NCBI RefSeq assembly: GCF_001886715.1
Contig: NZ_CP018082.1
Span: 62,001-126,000 of the forward strand
DNA: 64,000 nucleotides
DNA from: Nocardia mangyaensis
GTDB lineage: Bacteria; Actinomycetota; Actinomycetes; Mycobacteriales; Mycobacteriaceae
Reading direction: 5' to 3'
The notes under the pieces are model-generated. The model did not search any database and was not told the origin of the DNA. It saw only the letters and a list, made by a program, of their open reading frames with translations. The position numbers and the translations under genes were made by a program. Positions 44,363 through 53,656 of the stretch are shown piece after piece. The stretch's first letter is position 1, and each line of letters starts with the position of its first letter.

Positions 44363-44370
44363 GTTTGTTC

Positions 44371-45627
44371 ATGATCGACCTCCGATTCCTGCGCGAGAAC
44401 CCGGAAAGCGTCCGAGCCTCGCAGCGGGCCCGCGGTGAGGACCCCGCGCTCGTCGACGCTCTGCTCGAAGCCGATGCCGCTCGTCGCGCCGCCGTCGCCA
44501 CCGCCGACTCCCTGCGCGCCGAGCACAAGGCGATGGGCAAGGTGATCGGGAAGGCGAGCAAGGAGGAGCGCCCCGCGCTGCTGGCCGCGGCCACGGACAT
44601 GTCGGCCAAGGTCAAGGAGGCCGAGGTCGCCCAGAACGCGGCCGACGCCGATCTCGACGCCGCGCACCGTGCGCTCTCCAATGTCGTGCAGGACGGCGCC
44701 CCCGCGGGCGGCGAGGACGATTACATCGTGCTCGAAACGGTCGGCACCCCACCGGAATTCGACTTCGAGCCCAAGGACCACCTGGAACTCGGTGAGTCGC
44801 TGGGCCTGATCGACATGGAGCGCGGCGCCAAGGTGTCGGGCTCGCGGTTCTACTTCCTCACCGGCCACGGCGCGCTGTTGCAGCTGGGTCTGTTGCAGCT
44901 GGCCGCGCAGAAGGCGGTGGCCAACGGCTTCACCATGATGATCCCGCCGGTGCTGGTGCGCCCGGAGATCATGGCCGGTACCGGCTTCCTCGGTCAGCAC
45001 TCGGCCGAGGTCTACCACTTGGCCGACGACGACCTCTACCTCGTCGGCACCTCGGAGGTGCCGCTGGCCGGCTACCACGCCGAGGAGATCCTCGACCTGA
45101 GCGCGGGCGCCAAGCGCTACGCGGGCTGGTCGTCGTGCTTCCGCCGCGAGGCCGGGAGCTACGGCAAGGACACCCGCGGCATCATCCGCGTGCACCAGTT
45201 CGACAAGGTGGAGATGTTCGTCTACACCACCCCCGACCAGGCCGATGCCGAGCATCAGCGGTTGCTGGCCTGGGAGCGCGAGATGCTGGCCGCCATCGAC
45301 GTGCCCTACCGGGTGATCGATGTGGCGGCGGGCGATCTGGGCAGCTCGGCGGCCCGCAAGTTCGACTGCGAGGCCTGGGTGCCCACCCAGCGGACCTACC
45401 GCGAGCTCACCTCCACCTCGAACTGCACCACCTTCCAGGCGCGCAGGCTGGCGGTCCGCTACCGGGACGAGAACGGAAAGGCGCAGATCGCGGCCACACT
45501 GAACGGCACGCTGGCGACCACGCGCTGGATCGTGGCGATCCTCGAGAACCACCAGCAGGCCGACGGTTCGGTGCGCGTGCCCGCGGCGTTGGTGCCCTTC
45601 GTCGGCACCGAGGTATTGAAACCGTAG
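44371..45627 (+). CDS. serS: Seryl-tRNA synthetase
   Basis: A 418-residue class II synthetase. The N-terminal coiled-coil arm (residues 1-110) binds the long variable arm of tRNA-Ser. Motif 2 is [32 protein letters not shown] and motif 3 [18 protein letters not shown] much longer frame from 41848 is only an open upstream frame; ATG 44371 gives the true N-terminus [12 protein letters not shown]. Orthologue of Rv3834c. Confidence 0.95.
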   Translation: MIDLRFLRENPESVRASQRARGEDPALVDALLEADAARRAAVATADSLRAEHKAMGKVIGKASKEERPALLAAATDMSAKVKEAEVAQNAADADLDAAHRALSNVVQDGAPAGGEDDYIVLETVGTPPEFDFEPKDHLELGESLGLIDMERGAKVSGSRFYFLTGHGALLQLGLLQLAAQKAVANGFTMMIPPVLVRPEIMAGTGFLGQHSAEVYHLADDDLYLVGTSEVPLAGYHAEEILDLSAGAKRYAGWSSCFRREAGSYGKDTRGIIRVHQFDKVEMFVYTTPDQADAEHQRLLAWEREMLAAIDVPYRVIDVAAGDLGSSAARKFDCEAWVPTQRTYRELTSTSNCTTFQARRLAVRYRDENGKAQIAATLNGTLATTRWIVAILENHQQADGSVRVPAALVPFVGTEVLKP

Positions 45628-45638
45628 ACCTCTCCACT

Positions 45639-45673
45639 GTTTGCCGGGCGGGCATTTGTAGCATGTGGCAAAC
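45639..45673. other. Inverted repeat between serS and the GGDEF/EAL gene
   Basis: GTTTGCC and GGCAAAC are 21 bases apart. It could be a weak serS terminator or an operator for the next promoter; the short arms leave this open. Confidence 0.35.
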
Positions 45674-45705
45674 GACCTGACCCGACAACATCTAGGCTGG
45701 TGCTC

Positions 45706-47541
45706 GTGCGAGGAATCGGGGCGCGCGGCGATACCCGAACCCGGGTGCGGGCGGCATCGGCGTTGGCGACGGCAAAAGTCATGGCCAGGACAACGGGGGC
45801 GTTCTACGTCCTCGGAGGTGTCCTCGGCCTGACGATCACTGCCGTGGCGCCGGGCGACGACGGCAACCGGTTGCTGGTCGGGACCGCGGCCGCGGTCGCG
45901 CTGTTCCTCGGGCTGACCCTGCTGGCCTGGGGTCCGCGGATGCCGCACTCCCTGCATCACCTCTACCTCGCCACCGCGACCGTGCTGGTGACGATCGCGG
46001 TGCACTCCTTCCCGAACCTGGTCGGCGGTATCACGCTGGCTTCGTTCTATGTCTTCATCGCCTGTGACGCCGCGCTGTTCTTCGCCTGGTCGCAGGCGGC
46101 CGCGCACATCGGCTTCGCGATGGCGCTGTGCCTGTGGGTGCTGCCCGATCGCGGGCTGCCGTGGTGGTCCGGGCTCATTCCCGCCGGTGTCACCTTCGGC
46201 GCCGGGGTGGTCGTCGGCATCCTGACCAGAATGGCCTCCGACGCCGATATCGACGTGCTCACCGGCCTGCTGAACCGGCGTGGTTTCGAGAAGCAGCTCA
46301 ATCCGGCGATCGACGCCGCCGGTCGCGGCGGTCAGGGGCTGTCGCTGGTCCTGGTCGACCTCGACCGCTTCCAGAAGATCAACGACCACCTCGGCCACCG
46401 CGCCGGTGACGCGGTCCTGCAGCGTGTCGCCGACACCTGGCTCGACCTGCTCGCCCCCGATCAGGTGCTGGCCCGTTTCGGCGGCGACGTCTTCGCCCTG
46501 CTGCTGCCCGGCACCACCGAGCAGGCCGCGATCCTGCTCACCGAGCAGCTGCGCGCCGCGGTGACCATGGGCTGTTCGGCCGGTGTCACCTCCTGGCAGC
46601 CGGGTGAATCGGGATCGCTGCTGATCAGCCGCGCCGACGTGGGCCTGTACCGGGCCAAGCAGGCAGGCCGCAATCGCACGGTGCTCGAATCCTCGCGGCA
46701 GCTACCGCTGGCGGTGGAGCTGCGCGAGGCGATCGACCGCGGCGCGCTCGACGTGCACTACCAGCCGATCGTCAGCCTGACCGAGGACGGCGGCCGCGCG
46801 GTCGGTGTCGAGGCGCTGCTGCGCTGGTCGTCCAATGCCCAGCCCGAGGTCTCCACCGAGGGACTGATCCGGGTCGCCGAGGAATACGACCTCATCTCCG
46901 ACCTGGACGAACTGGTGTTGCGCCGCGCCTGCGCCGATGCCGCCCGCCTGCAGGAGAGCTTCGCCTCGCTGGACCTGACCCTCAATGTCAACGTCTCGGG
47001 CCTGGAACTGGCCGAGACCGACTACGCCGAGCGGGTCGCGACCATCCTGTCCGAGACCGGCTGGCCCGCCGACCAGCTCGTCCTCGAGGTCACCGAGAGC
47101 GAGCTGGCCGCCGAATCCCAGACCGCGATCGCCAACCTGCACACCCTGCGCGACCGTGGTGTGCGCATCGCCATCGACGACTTCGGCACCGGTTACTCCT
47201 CACTCAGCCGCTTGGCCACCATTCCCAGCGACATCCTCAAGGTCGACCAGTCCTTCGTCGCCGCGATCCGCTCCGATTCCCCGGCCCCGCCGTTGCTCGG
47301 CGTGATCGCCGCGCTCAGCAAGTCGCTGGATCTGCAGGTCATCGCCGAGGGTGTGGAGACCGAGTACCAGGCGGCCGTGCTCACCGAACTCGGCTTCGCG
47401 CTGGCCCAGGGCTACCACTACAGCGACTCGCATCCGGTCTCGGAACTGATCAACGATCTCAACGAAGGTGGCGCTCGGGCGCTTGCGGACACCACGGAGG
47501 ACGCCTCGCTTGCCGCCAAGGGGTGGATCCCCTATCCCTGA
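45706..47541 (+). CDS. Membrane GGDEF/EAL protein with degenerate GGDEF
   Basis: A protein of about 611 residues. GTG 45706 lies at the expected start point of a TAGGCT (-10) promoter; GTG 45700 is the alternative. About five or six membrane helices (residues 25-175) are followed by a GGDEF domain, whose signature reads GGDVF (Gly259-Phe263), and a complete EAL domain (GVEALLRW, ESELAAES, DDFGTGYSSL, VIAEGVE). The GGDEF half is probably inactive as a cyclase or serves to bind GTP; the EAL half should hydrolyse cyclic di-GMP. The signal sensed by the membrane part is unknown. Confidence 0.9.
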   Translation: MRGIGARGDTRTRVRAASALATAKVMARTTGAFYVLGGVLGLTITAVAPGDDGNRLLVGTAAAVALFLGLTLLAWGPRMPHSLHHLYLATATVLVTIAVHSFPNLVGGITLASFYVFIACDAALFFAWSQAAAHIGFAMALCLWVLPDRGLPWWSGLIPAGVTFGAGVVVGILTRMASDADIDVLTGLLNRRGFEKQLNPAIDAAGRGGQGLSLVLVDLDRFQKINDHLGHRAGDAVLQRVADTWLDLLAPDQVLARFGGDVFALLLPGTTEQAAILLTEQLRAAVTMGCSAGVTSWQPGESGSLLISRADVGLYRAKQAGRNRTVLESSRQLPLAVELREAIDRGALDVHYQPIVSLTEDGGRAVGVEALLRWSSNAQPEVSTEGLIRVAEEYDLISDLDELVLRRACADAARLQESFASLDLTLNVNVSGLELAETDYAERVATILSETGWPADQLVLEVTESELAAESQTAIANLHTLRDRGVRIAIDDFGTGYSSLSRLATIPSDILKVDQSFVAAIRSDSPAPPLLGVIAALSKSLDLQVIAEGVETEYQAAVLTELGFALAQGYHYSDSHPVSELINDLNEGGARALADTTEDASLAAKGWIPYP

Positions 47542-47593
47542 CCGGCGCGATATTCGCTTGACGGTGGTCGGCGTGCGGCGAAATACTGATCCC

Positions 47594-47620
47594 ATGCGGA
47601 TGCTCTTCTACGGCTGTTGA
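47594..47620 (+). CDS. Candidate leaderless leader peptide (8 codons)
   Basis: ATG CGG ATG CTC TTC TAC GGC TGT TGA encodes MRMLFYGC. A promoter-like TTGACG and AATACT pair (47582-47587 for the -10) would start the transcript at this ATG. It ends 33 bases before the MFS gene start. The terminal Cys codon before the stop recalls cysteine attenuators, but the peptide is too short to be sure. Confidence 0.3.
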   Translation: MRMLFYGC

Positions 47621-47653
47621 CCTTCCTCGCTCCGGGGGCGCTGCGCGGCCGCG

Positions 47654-49147
47654 GTGGCACGGGTGACCCGTGAGCCGGTGGGTGTGCGTGGTGTCGCGGT
47701 GCGTGCGGTGCTGTTCAGGGGCACCGGGGATCTGCTCCCGATCTACGCGCTGTACGGCGTGCTGTTCGCCGATCATGGGCTGAACACCGCGCAGATCTCG
47801 CTGCTGCTCGCCATCTGGTCGGTGACCTCGTTCGTGCTCGAGGTGCCCTCGGGTGCCTGGGCCGACACCGTCTCCCGGCGCGGCCTGCTCATCCTGTGCT
47901 GCGTGTTGCAGGCTGCCTGCTTCGCGTCCTGGATGGTGGCGCCGACCTTCGCCGGGTTCGCCCTCGGTTTCCTGCTGTGGGGAATGGCCAGTGCGCTGGA
48001 ATCGGGCACCTTCGAGGCGCTGATCTACGACGACCTGGTCGCGCGCGGTGAACCGTCGGCCTATGCCTCGATCATGGGTTGGGCGCGTGGTGCGCAGGAG
48101 GGCACGGTCCTCGTCGCGATCCTCGCCGCCGCACCCTTGTTCGTATGGGGCGGATATCCGCTGGTCGGGTGGGTCAGTGTCGGTATCGGCGTCCTGCACA
48201 CCCTCACCGCCTTCGCGCTCCCCACCGCGCCGAAATCCATCTCCGCCACCGCGGTCGACGATCTCGACGATGAGCCGAACCTCGGCACGTTGGGCCCCCA
48301 CATCGTTCCCGGCCCACCGGCCGGCTCGACAGACCCGCACGGTTCGACCGGCATCGAGCAGCGGTCCGCGCGCTCGGCCGACGAACAGCCGCGCCCGGAC
48401 GAATCGGCTTCGGCCGGTGCCACATCCGGGCCGGTCGACCGGGGCACGAGTGGCGACCCACGCCGGTCCGGTGGCGCATCGGAGGTTCATGAATCCGGCG
48501 CGGCCGAGCCGGCGAGTGCCGCGCCGTCGTCGCGGTATCTGACCATGCTGCGGACCGGGCTCGGCGAGGCATTGCGGGTGCGCCGCGTCCGGCGCGGTGT
48601 GCTGCTGGGCGCGCTGCTGTACGGCATCACCGCGTTCGACGAGTACTTCGGTCTGCTCGCCGTTTCCGGAGGCGCGTCGACGAGCACCTCGGCCCTGCTG
48701 GTCGGGGTGACGGTGGTCGGCTCGCTGGTCGGTTCGCTGCTGGCCGGTCGCGCTGAAGCCCTCTCCGCGCGCACGCTGTCGATCGCGCTGTTCGTGGCCG
48801 GAATCCTGTTCATCGCGGGCGCGTTGGCAGTTGGTGTGGGCGCGGGTCCCGCGCTGCTGTGGATCGGGTTCCTGGGGATCGGCATCGCCTACGGCATCGA
48901 CTTCACTGTCGAGGTGGTCGCGGGCGCCCGCCTGCAGGACGCGATCGAGGGTCCGGCCCGTGCGACGGTCACCTCGGTCTCGGGCCTGCTGTCGGAGGTC
49001 GTCGCCCTCGCGGTCTTCGGCTTCGTCGCGGCCGCCACCGTCTGGCTGTCGATGTCGGTCACCATCGCCGCTCTCGGCCTCGTCCTGCTCGCCACCGCCG
49101 CTGTGATTCCCACCTGGCTTCCACCACGCCGCGACGAAGCGGCCTGA
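47654..49147 (+). CDS. MFS transporter with long central loop
   Basis: A 497-residue major-facilitator protein with about twelve helices. Loop 2-3 has GAWADTVSRRG, the usual motif A region. Between the two six-helix halves lies a low-complexity loop of about 110 residues rich in Pro, Ser, Gly and Asp. GTG 47654 or 47663 are possible starts. The substrate is unknown. It follows the candidate leader peptide. Confidence 0.82.
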   Translation: MARVTREPVGVRGVAVRAVLFRGTGDLLPIYALYGVLFADHGLNTAQISLLLAIWSVTSFVLEVPSGAWADTVSRRGLLILCCVLQAACFASWMVAPTFAGFALGFLLWGMASALESGTFEALIYDDLVARGEPSAYASIMGWARGAQEGTVLVAILAAAPLFVWGGYPLVGWVSVGIGVLHTLTAFALPTAPKSISATAVDDLDDEPNLGTLGPHIVPGPPAGSTDPHGSTGIEQRSARSADEQPRPDESASAGATSGPVDRGTSGDPRRSGGASEVHESGAAEPASAAPSSRYLTMLRTGLGEALRVRRVRRGVLLGALLYGITAFDEYFGLLAVSGGASTSTSALLVGVTVVGSLVGSLLAGRAEALSARTLSIALFVAGILFIAGALAVGVGAGPALLWIGFLGIGIAYGIDFTVEVVAGARLQDAIEGPARATVTSVSGLLSEVVALAVFGFVAAATVWLSMSVTIAALGLVLLATAAVIPTWLPPRRDEAA

Positions 49148-49390
49148 TTCGCGGTCCCCGGGTCGGGTGACGAAGCTGCTCGACCTGCGGTTTTGCCGTT
49201 TCATGGTCGGTCTGGCCGCTCCGATCGCTGTCGGGCCGCCGACGTGCGGCGTCGTCGGCGTCGGTGCTCCGGTCCGCCGCGGCGCAGTCGGTAGGCACGC
49301 GCGACGATCAGTTGTGGTCGGGCGGAGCGGCGGGCGATGGCTGGCATGCTCGTGTCGAACGACAGGGTGATGAGCGAGAGAGGAGTGGGG

Positions 49391-50329
49391 GTGAGCGGGC
49401 GCAGCGGGATCGGGCTGGTGTTCGGTTTCTGTATCGGGGCCGGGGTGGCGGTGCAGGGGCGGGTCAACGGTGCGCTCGGGGCGGAACTGGGTGACGGGGT
49501 CGCCGCGGCGACGATCAGCTTCGGCACCGGGCTGATGGTCCTGCTGATCGCGTTCGCGTGCAGCCCCACCTTGCGGACCGGGTTCGGCACGGTGCGAAAC
49601 GCAGTGTCACAGGGCAGTTTGCGACCATGGCACCTGCTCGGTGGGCTGTGTGGTGCCTTCTTCGTGGCGAGTCAAGGGCTCACGATCGCCGCCATCGGGG
49701 TCACCGCGTTCACCGTTGCCGTGGTCGCGGGTCAGCTGCTCAGCAGCCTGGTGGTCGACCGGCTCGGCCTCGCCCCGAACGGCCGGACCGCGATCACCCC
49801 GCTGCGCGTGGCCGCCGCGGTCCTCGGCATCGGCGGCGTCGTCCTCTCGGCCAGCGGCCGATCCGTCCCGGTCACCGTGGTCACCGGCGTCCCCGACATC
49901 CCCCTTCTGCTCATCGTCCTGCCCGCCCTCGCAGGCGTCGGCCTGGCCTGGCAGCAGGCGGTGAACGGCCGGGTCGGCGCGGTCGGCGGCCCCTTCACCG
50001 CCACCCTGGTCAACTTCGTCGTCGGCCTGATCGCCCTGTTCCTGTTCGACCTCCATACCCTGACCACCACCGGGCTACCGGCCCAATTCCCCACCGAACC
50101 ATGGCTTTACGTCGGCGGTGTCATCGGCGTCGGCTTCATCGCCCTGGCCGCGGTCACCGTCGGCATGATCGGTGTCCTCCTGCTCGGCCTCACCTCGGTC
50201 GCGGGCCAACTCGTCGCGGCGGTCCTGCTCGACGCCGCCGCGGGCACACTCTCCCGCACCGCTGTTCTCAGCTGCGCGATCGTGCTGTGCGCGGTGGTCG
50301 TCGCCAGCCGGGCCACCGCATCCGCCTGA
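49391..50329 (+). CDS. DMT-superfamily (DUF606/EamA-like) transporter
   Basis: A 312-residue protein with ten hydrophobic segments in two repeats (GAGVAVQGRVNGALG and GVGLAWQQAVNGRVG head the halves). This is the DUF606/YdcZ type of drug/metabolite transporter, here as a fused double. GTG 49391 has GAGGAG five bases upstream; 49337 and 49370 are alternatives. The 243 bases before it hold no gene. The substrate is unknown. Confidence 0.82.
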   Translation: MSGRSGIGLVFGFCIGAGVAVQGRVNGALGAELGDGVAAATISFGTGLMVLLIAFACSPTLRTGFGTVRNAVSQGSLRPWHLLGGLCGAFFVASQGLTIAAIGVTAFTVAVVAGQLLSSLVVDRLGLAPNGRTAITPLRVAAAVLGIGGVVLSASGRSVPVTVVTGVPDIPLLLIVLPALAGVGLAWQQAVNGRVGAVGGPFTATLVNFVVGLIALFLFDLHTLTTTGLPAQFPTEPWLYVGGVIGVGFIALAAVTVGMIGVLLLGLTSVAGQLVAAVLLDAAAGTLSRTAVLSCAIVLCAVVVASRATASA

Positions 50330-50530
50330 GCACCACCCGCCCGCCAACCAGGGTCACGCTGCGCGTGAGGTAGTGGGCGACGCTGCCCCGGCACCGAACC
50401 GCCAGCCCGGGGCCGGCGCGATCCGTCGACGGCGCGCAACAGCGCCCGAATGCTAGGTTGCTGGCGAGAATACGGCCGAGTAGTCGGTCGGCCCGTGCGG
50501 AGCGCGGGCACGAAGTGGGGGTGTCACACA

Positions 50531-52402
50531 GTGCTCGAGCAGCTATCGCCGGGCGAGTCGACGATGATCGGTCGCTATCGGATTCGCGGTGTACTCGGTG
50601 CGGGTGGAATGGGGCGAGTGCTGCTGGCCACCGGTCCCGACGGCAGGTACGTCGCGGTCAAGCAGATTCATCCACACCTGCTCGACGACAGCGATTTCCG
50701 GGCTCGCTTCGCGCGTGAGGTCAGTATCTCCACCCGGGTTTCCGGCGCGTTCACCGCCGCCGTGGTCGACTTCGACACCGGTGCGAACCCCTGGCTGGCT
50801 TCGGTGTTCATCGCAGGTGTCCCGTTGGACCGGGCTGTGCGCGAATACGGGCCACTGCCGGTCCCCGCCTTGCGCACCTTGGCCTCCGGTCTCGCCTCGG
50901 CATTGCACGCCATCCACGGCGCCGGACTCGTGCATCGAGATCTCAAGCCCGCCAATGTGATCCTGGCCGCGGATGGACCGCGGGTGATCGACTTCGGCAT
51001 CGCGCAGGCCACCGAGGGCGGTACGCCGCTCACCGAGACCGGTGCGGTGGTGGGCTCGCCCGCCTACATGTCGCCGGAGCAGGCGATGAGCGAACCGGTG
51101 ACAGCGGCCGCGGACATCTTCTCGCTCGGTTCGCTGCTGGTCATGGCGGCCACCGGACAGAGTCCGTTCGCCGCTTCCTCAGCGCCCTATGCCCTGTTCA
51201 ATATCGTGCACAGCGAACCACAGCTCGACGCGGTGCCGCTGGAGCTGCGCGAACTGATCGGCGCGTGCCTGCGCAAAGACCCTGCCGCGCGGCCGACCGC
51301 GGTACAGATCCTCGACTACCTCGGCGTACTGCCGGTCCAGGCGTTGCCGTGGTCGGCACCGATCCACGCCGAGATCGCCCAGCAGTCGCGATATCTGGTC
51401 TCGCTGACAGCGGATCCAGAAGCGACACAGGTTCTTTCGTCGAGCTCGGTCGTCCCGATCGCACCGTCCCCCGCTCCCGCCCCGAAGCGTCGTCGACGCG
51501 CGCTCGCGCTCGTGGCGGTGACGGCGGTGGTGATCGTGGGGACGGTCGGCGCCATCCTCGTGCGCGGTGAGAAACCCACGGTGCGGGCGAGCCCCGCGGC
51601 GGCCCTGCCGAGCCTGGCGCAACTGCGCGCGATCGATGCCTGCGCCTGGCTGCCCGCCGCACTCGGTGACACCCTGCCCGCGGCCCTCGCCGCCACCGGC
51701 CAGACCAGGGTCGAGCAGTGGCGCTGGCAGCAGACCTCGGGCTGGGGCTGTGAGGGCACCTCGGGCGCGGCCCGAGTCACCATCGAAATCGGCACCGCCA
51801 TCGATGGATTCACCCCGACGGGCACCACCCGTCACGGCTTCGCCGAGCTGCGCCGCGGCACCGAATGCCTGCTCGGCATCGACAACGGCGCAGGCGATCG
51901 ACGCTGGGGCATCTCGGTCAGCACGGCCGAACGCACCACGTGCGCACTGGCCGAGTACGCCCTCGACCGGCTCACCGCCACCATCGCCGACGCACCCAGC
52001 CTGCCCGGGACGCCATCGACGCTGGCGACCCTGGACCCGTGCGGATTGGCATCGGAGTCCGAGCTCACCGCCGTAGGCGCGGCGGGCCCCGGCAGCGGCT
52101 TCGCACACACCTGCGAGTGGCACGGTGACTCCACGGTGCGGCTCACCCTGGGGGTTCCCCGGCGCGAGGACCTCCCGACGTTCCTGCGCAAGACCATCGA
52201 CGTCGGTGACGGCGTGCTGCTCGAAGAACCGACCGGCATGTTGGTCGATTGCCCCCGCTTCTACCGATTCCGCGAGGTCGGCGAGACTTCCGTGGAGGCT
52301 GTGACGGTTCAGGTCACCCGCTCGACCGGACAGCCGGACGCGACGTTGTGCACTGATACCGAAGCGATTCTGAAGGCGATTGTCGGCCGGCTACCGCAGT
52401 AG
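50531..52402 (+). CDS. Receptor-type Ser/Thr protein kinase, first of the operon
   Basis: A 623-residue kinase from GTG 50531. The kinase domain (about 10-275) is complete: GAGGMGRV, Lys44 in VAVKQIHP, Glu63, HRDLKPANV with Asp137, Asp154 of DFG, and SPEQA. A Thr-rich activation loop (TPLTETGAVVG) is available for autophosphorylation. One membrane helix (about 325-344) leads to two extracytoplasmic repeats, each starting (I/L)D(A/P)C and holding a second Cys (IDACAWL/WGCEG, LDPCGL/TCEWHG), resembling DUF3558-type domains. It opens the kinase-lipoprotein-kinase-pseudokinase operon. Confidence 0.9.
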   Translation: MLEQLSPGESTMIGRYRIRGVLGAGGMGRVLLATGPDGRYVAVKQIHPHLLDDSDFRARFAREVSISTRVSGAFTAAVVDFDTGANPWLASVFIAGVPLDRAVREYGPLPVPALRTLASGLASALHAIHGAGLVHRDLKPANVILAADGPRVIDFGIAQATEGGTPLTETGAVVGSPAYMSPEQAMSEPVTAAADIFSLGSLLVMAATGQSPFAASSAPYALFNIVHSEPQLDAVPLELRELIGACLRKDPAARPTAVQILDYLGVLPVQALPWSAPIHAEIAQQSRYLVSLTADPEATQVLSSSSVVPIAPSPAPAPKRRRRALALVAVTAVVIVGTVGAILVRGEKPTVRASPAAALPSLAQLRAIDACAWLPAALGDTLPAALAATGQTRVEQWRWQQTSGWGCEGTSGAARVTIEIGTAIDGFTPTGTTRHGFAELRRGTECLLGIDNGAGDRRWGISVSTAERTTCALAEYALDRLTATIADAPSLPGTPSTLATLDPCGLASESELTAVGAAGPGSGFAHTCEWHGDSTVRLTLGVPRREDLPTFLRKTIDVGDGVLLEEPTGMLVDCPRFYRFREVGETSVEAVTVQVTRSTGQPDATLCTDTEAILKAIVGRLPQ

Positions 52403-52486
52403 CGGCCATGGATCGCCAGATGATAGTTTCACCGCAGATAGGGAGGACCCGGCCGCCCGTGGCGCCCTGGTCGGAGGGGAATCTTC

Positions 52487-53653
52487 GTGCGGCACAGGTC
52501 GCGTCGGCTCGCGACGCTCACGGTTCTGGTCCTCGGTGTAGTCACCGCGTGTGCAGATCAACCCGGTCTCGATTACGGCGGCTACTCCGCCCAGCCGATC
52601 GCCGCCGACTACGACATCGAGCCCAGCTACCACCGCGGTGTCCTGACCGAGTCGCTGCGGATCGGTGAGCGGTTGGCGATCGCCGAGCAGATCGACCCCG
52701 ACCTGTCGCGTACTCGTGGTGGCGGGGTGATCGTCGACCACCGCGGCGTCGACGACATGCTGTCGAGCTCGCAGCGCGAGGCGCTGGCACCCTTCGACGT
52801 GCTGGCGGGCTTCGGCGCGATCGCGGGCAACGACCAGGTGCACGACGAGGCCAGGCTCAAATTCCTGTCGATCGCGATCCTGGCCCTGCCCAGCGAGGAG
52901 ATCGCCGGTCAGGCGGCGGCCGCCATGGCGAGAGCCGATTTCGAGGCCAATATCGACAACGCGCCGCTACCGGTGCCGGAATTCCCTGCGGCTCTGAACC
53001 ATTGGCGGCCCGGTGTCCCGACCGTGGGTAGTTGGCTGGTGTGGCAGAACATGGTGATCCGGGTGTACGCCAAGGTGATCGAGCCGAGTCCCGAGGTGCT
53101 GAGCGACCTGCTGACCCGGACTTATCGCGCGCAACTCGCCGAACTGGCGGGTTTCACGCCGATGCCGCCCGAACAGTTCACCACGGTCAGGATGGACCCC
53201 GACGGCCTGCTCACCCGGGTGGTCTCGACCGGTGAAACCACACCGCAGCACGAGGAATTCGCGGTGTATGGTCCGCGTGCGTTCGCCCTGTTGGTGGACC
53301 GGCCGTCGGTGCGGTTGGACCTGTTGGAGCGCCATCGAATCTCGGCGGTCGCGGTGTCGCACAACAAGTTTCTGTATCGCGCGGGTTCGCCGGACGCGGC
53401 CCGCGCCTATGCCGACGAGCTCGTGGCCGTCCGTGACGCGGACTACACCGCGATGCCAGGGGTGCCCGGGCTGCCCGCGGTGCGGTGCCAGCGAGCGCTG
53501 CGGCCCAACCCGTCCGAGTTCGAGGCCGTCCGGTTCTCCTGCGTGGTGACCCACGGCGAGTTCGTGGTTCGCCTGCTGAGCAATCAGGACACCGATGTCC
53601 GGCAGCTGGCGGCGGCGCAATACGCGTTGCTGGCCGACGGTGCGGGGGCGTAG
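52487..53653 (+). CDS. DUF7373-like lipoprotein between the kinases
   Basis: A 388-residue lipoprotein: signal with LGVVTAC lipobox, Cys about residue 22. The body (RGGGVIVDHRGVDDMLSS, NHWRPGVPTVGSWLVWQNMVIRVYAKV, FAVYGPRAFALLVDRPSVRLDLLERH) matches large Nocardia lipoprotein families known as DUF7373. GTG 52487. It lies outside the membrane, 84 bases after kinase 1 and 3 bases before kinase 2, so it is a candidate ligand or co-receptor. No enzymatic motif was seen. Confidence 0.78.
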   Translation: MRHRSRRLATLTVLVLGVVTACADQPGLDYGGYSAQPIAADYDIEPSYHRGVLTESLRIGERLAIAEQIDPDLSRTRGGGVIVDHRGVDDMLSSSQREALAPFDVLAGFGAIAGNDQVHDEARLKFLSIAILALPSEEIAGQAAAAMARADFEANIDNAPLPVPEFPAALNHWRPGVPTVGSWLVWQNMVIRVYAKVIEPSPEVLSDLLTRTYRAQLAELAGFTPMPPEQFTTVRMDPDGLLTRVVSTGETTPQHEEFAVYGPRAFALLVDRPSVRLDLLERHRISAVAVSHNKFLYRAGSPDAARAYADELVAVRDADYTAMPGVPGLPAVRCQRALRPNPSEFEAVRFSCVVTHGEFVVRLLSNQDTDVRQLAAAQYALLADGAGA

Positions 53654-53656
53654 TCG

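Noticed and set aside
41848..45627. A 1259-codon frame ending as serS
   Set aside because: Only the part from 44371 is SerRS; the rest is antisense to the septum-formation and ALDH genes.
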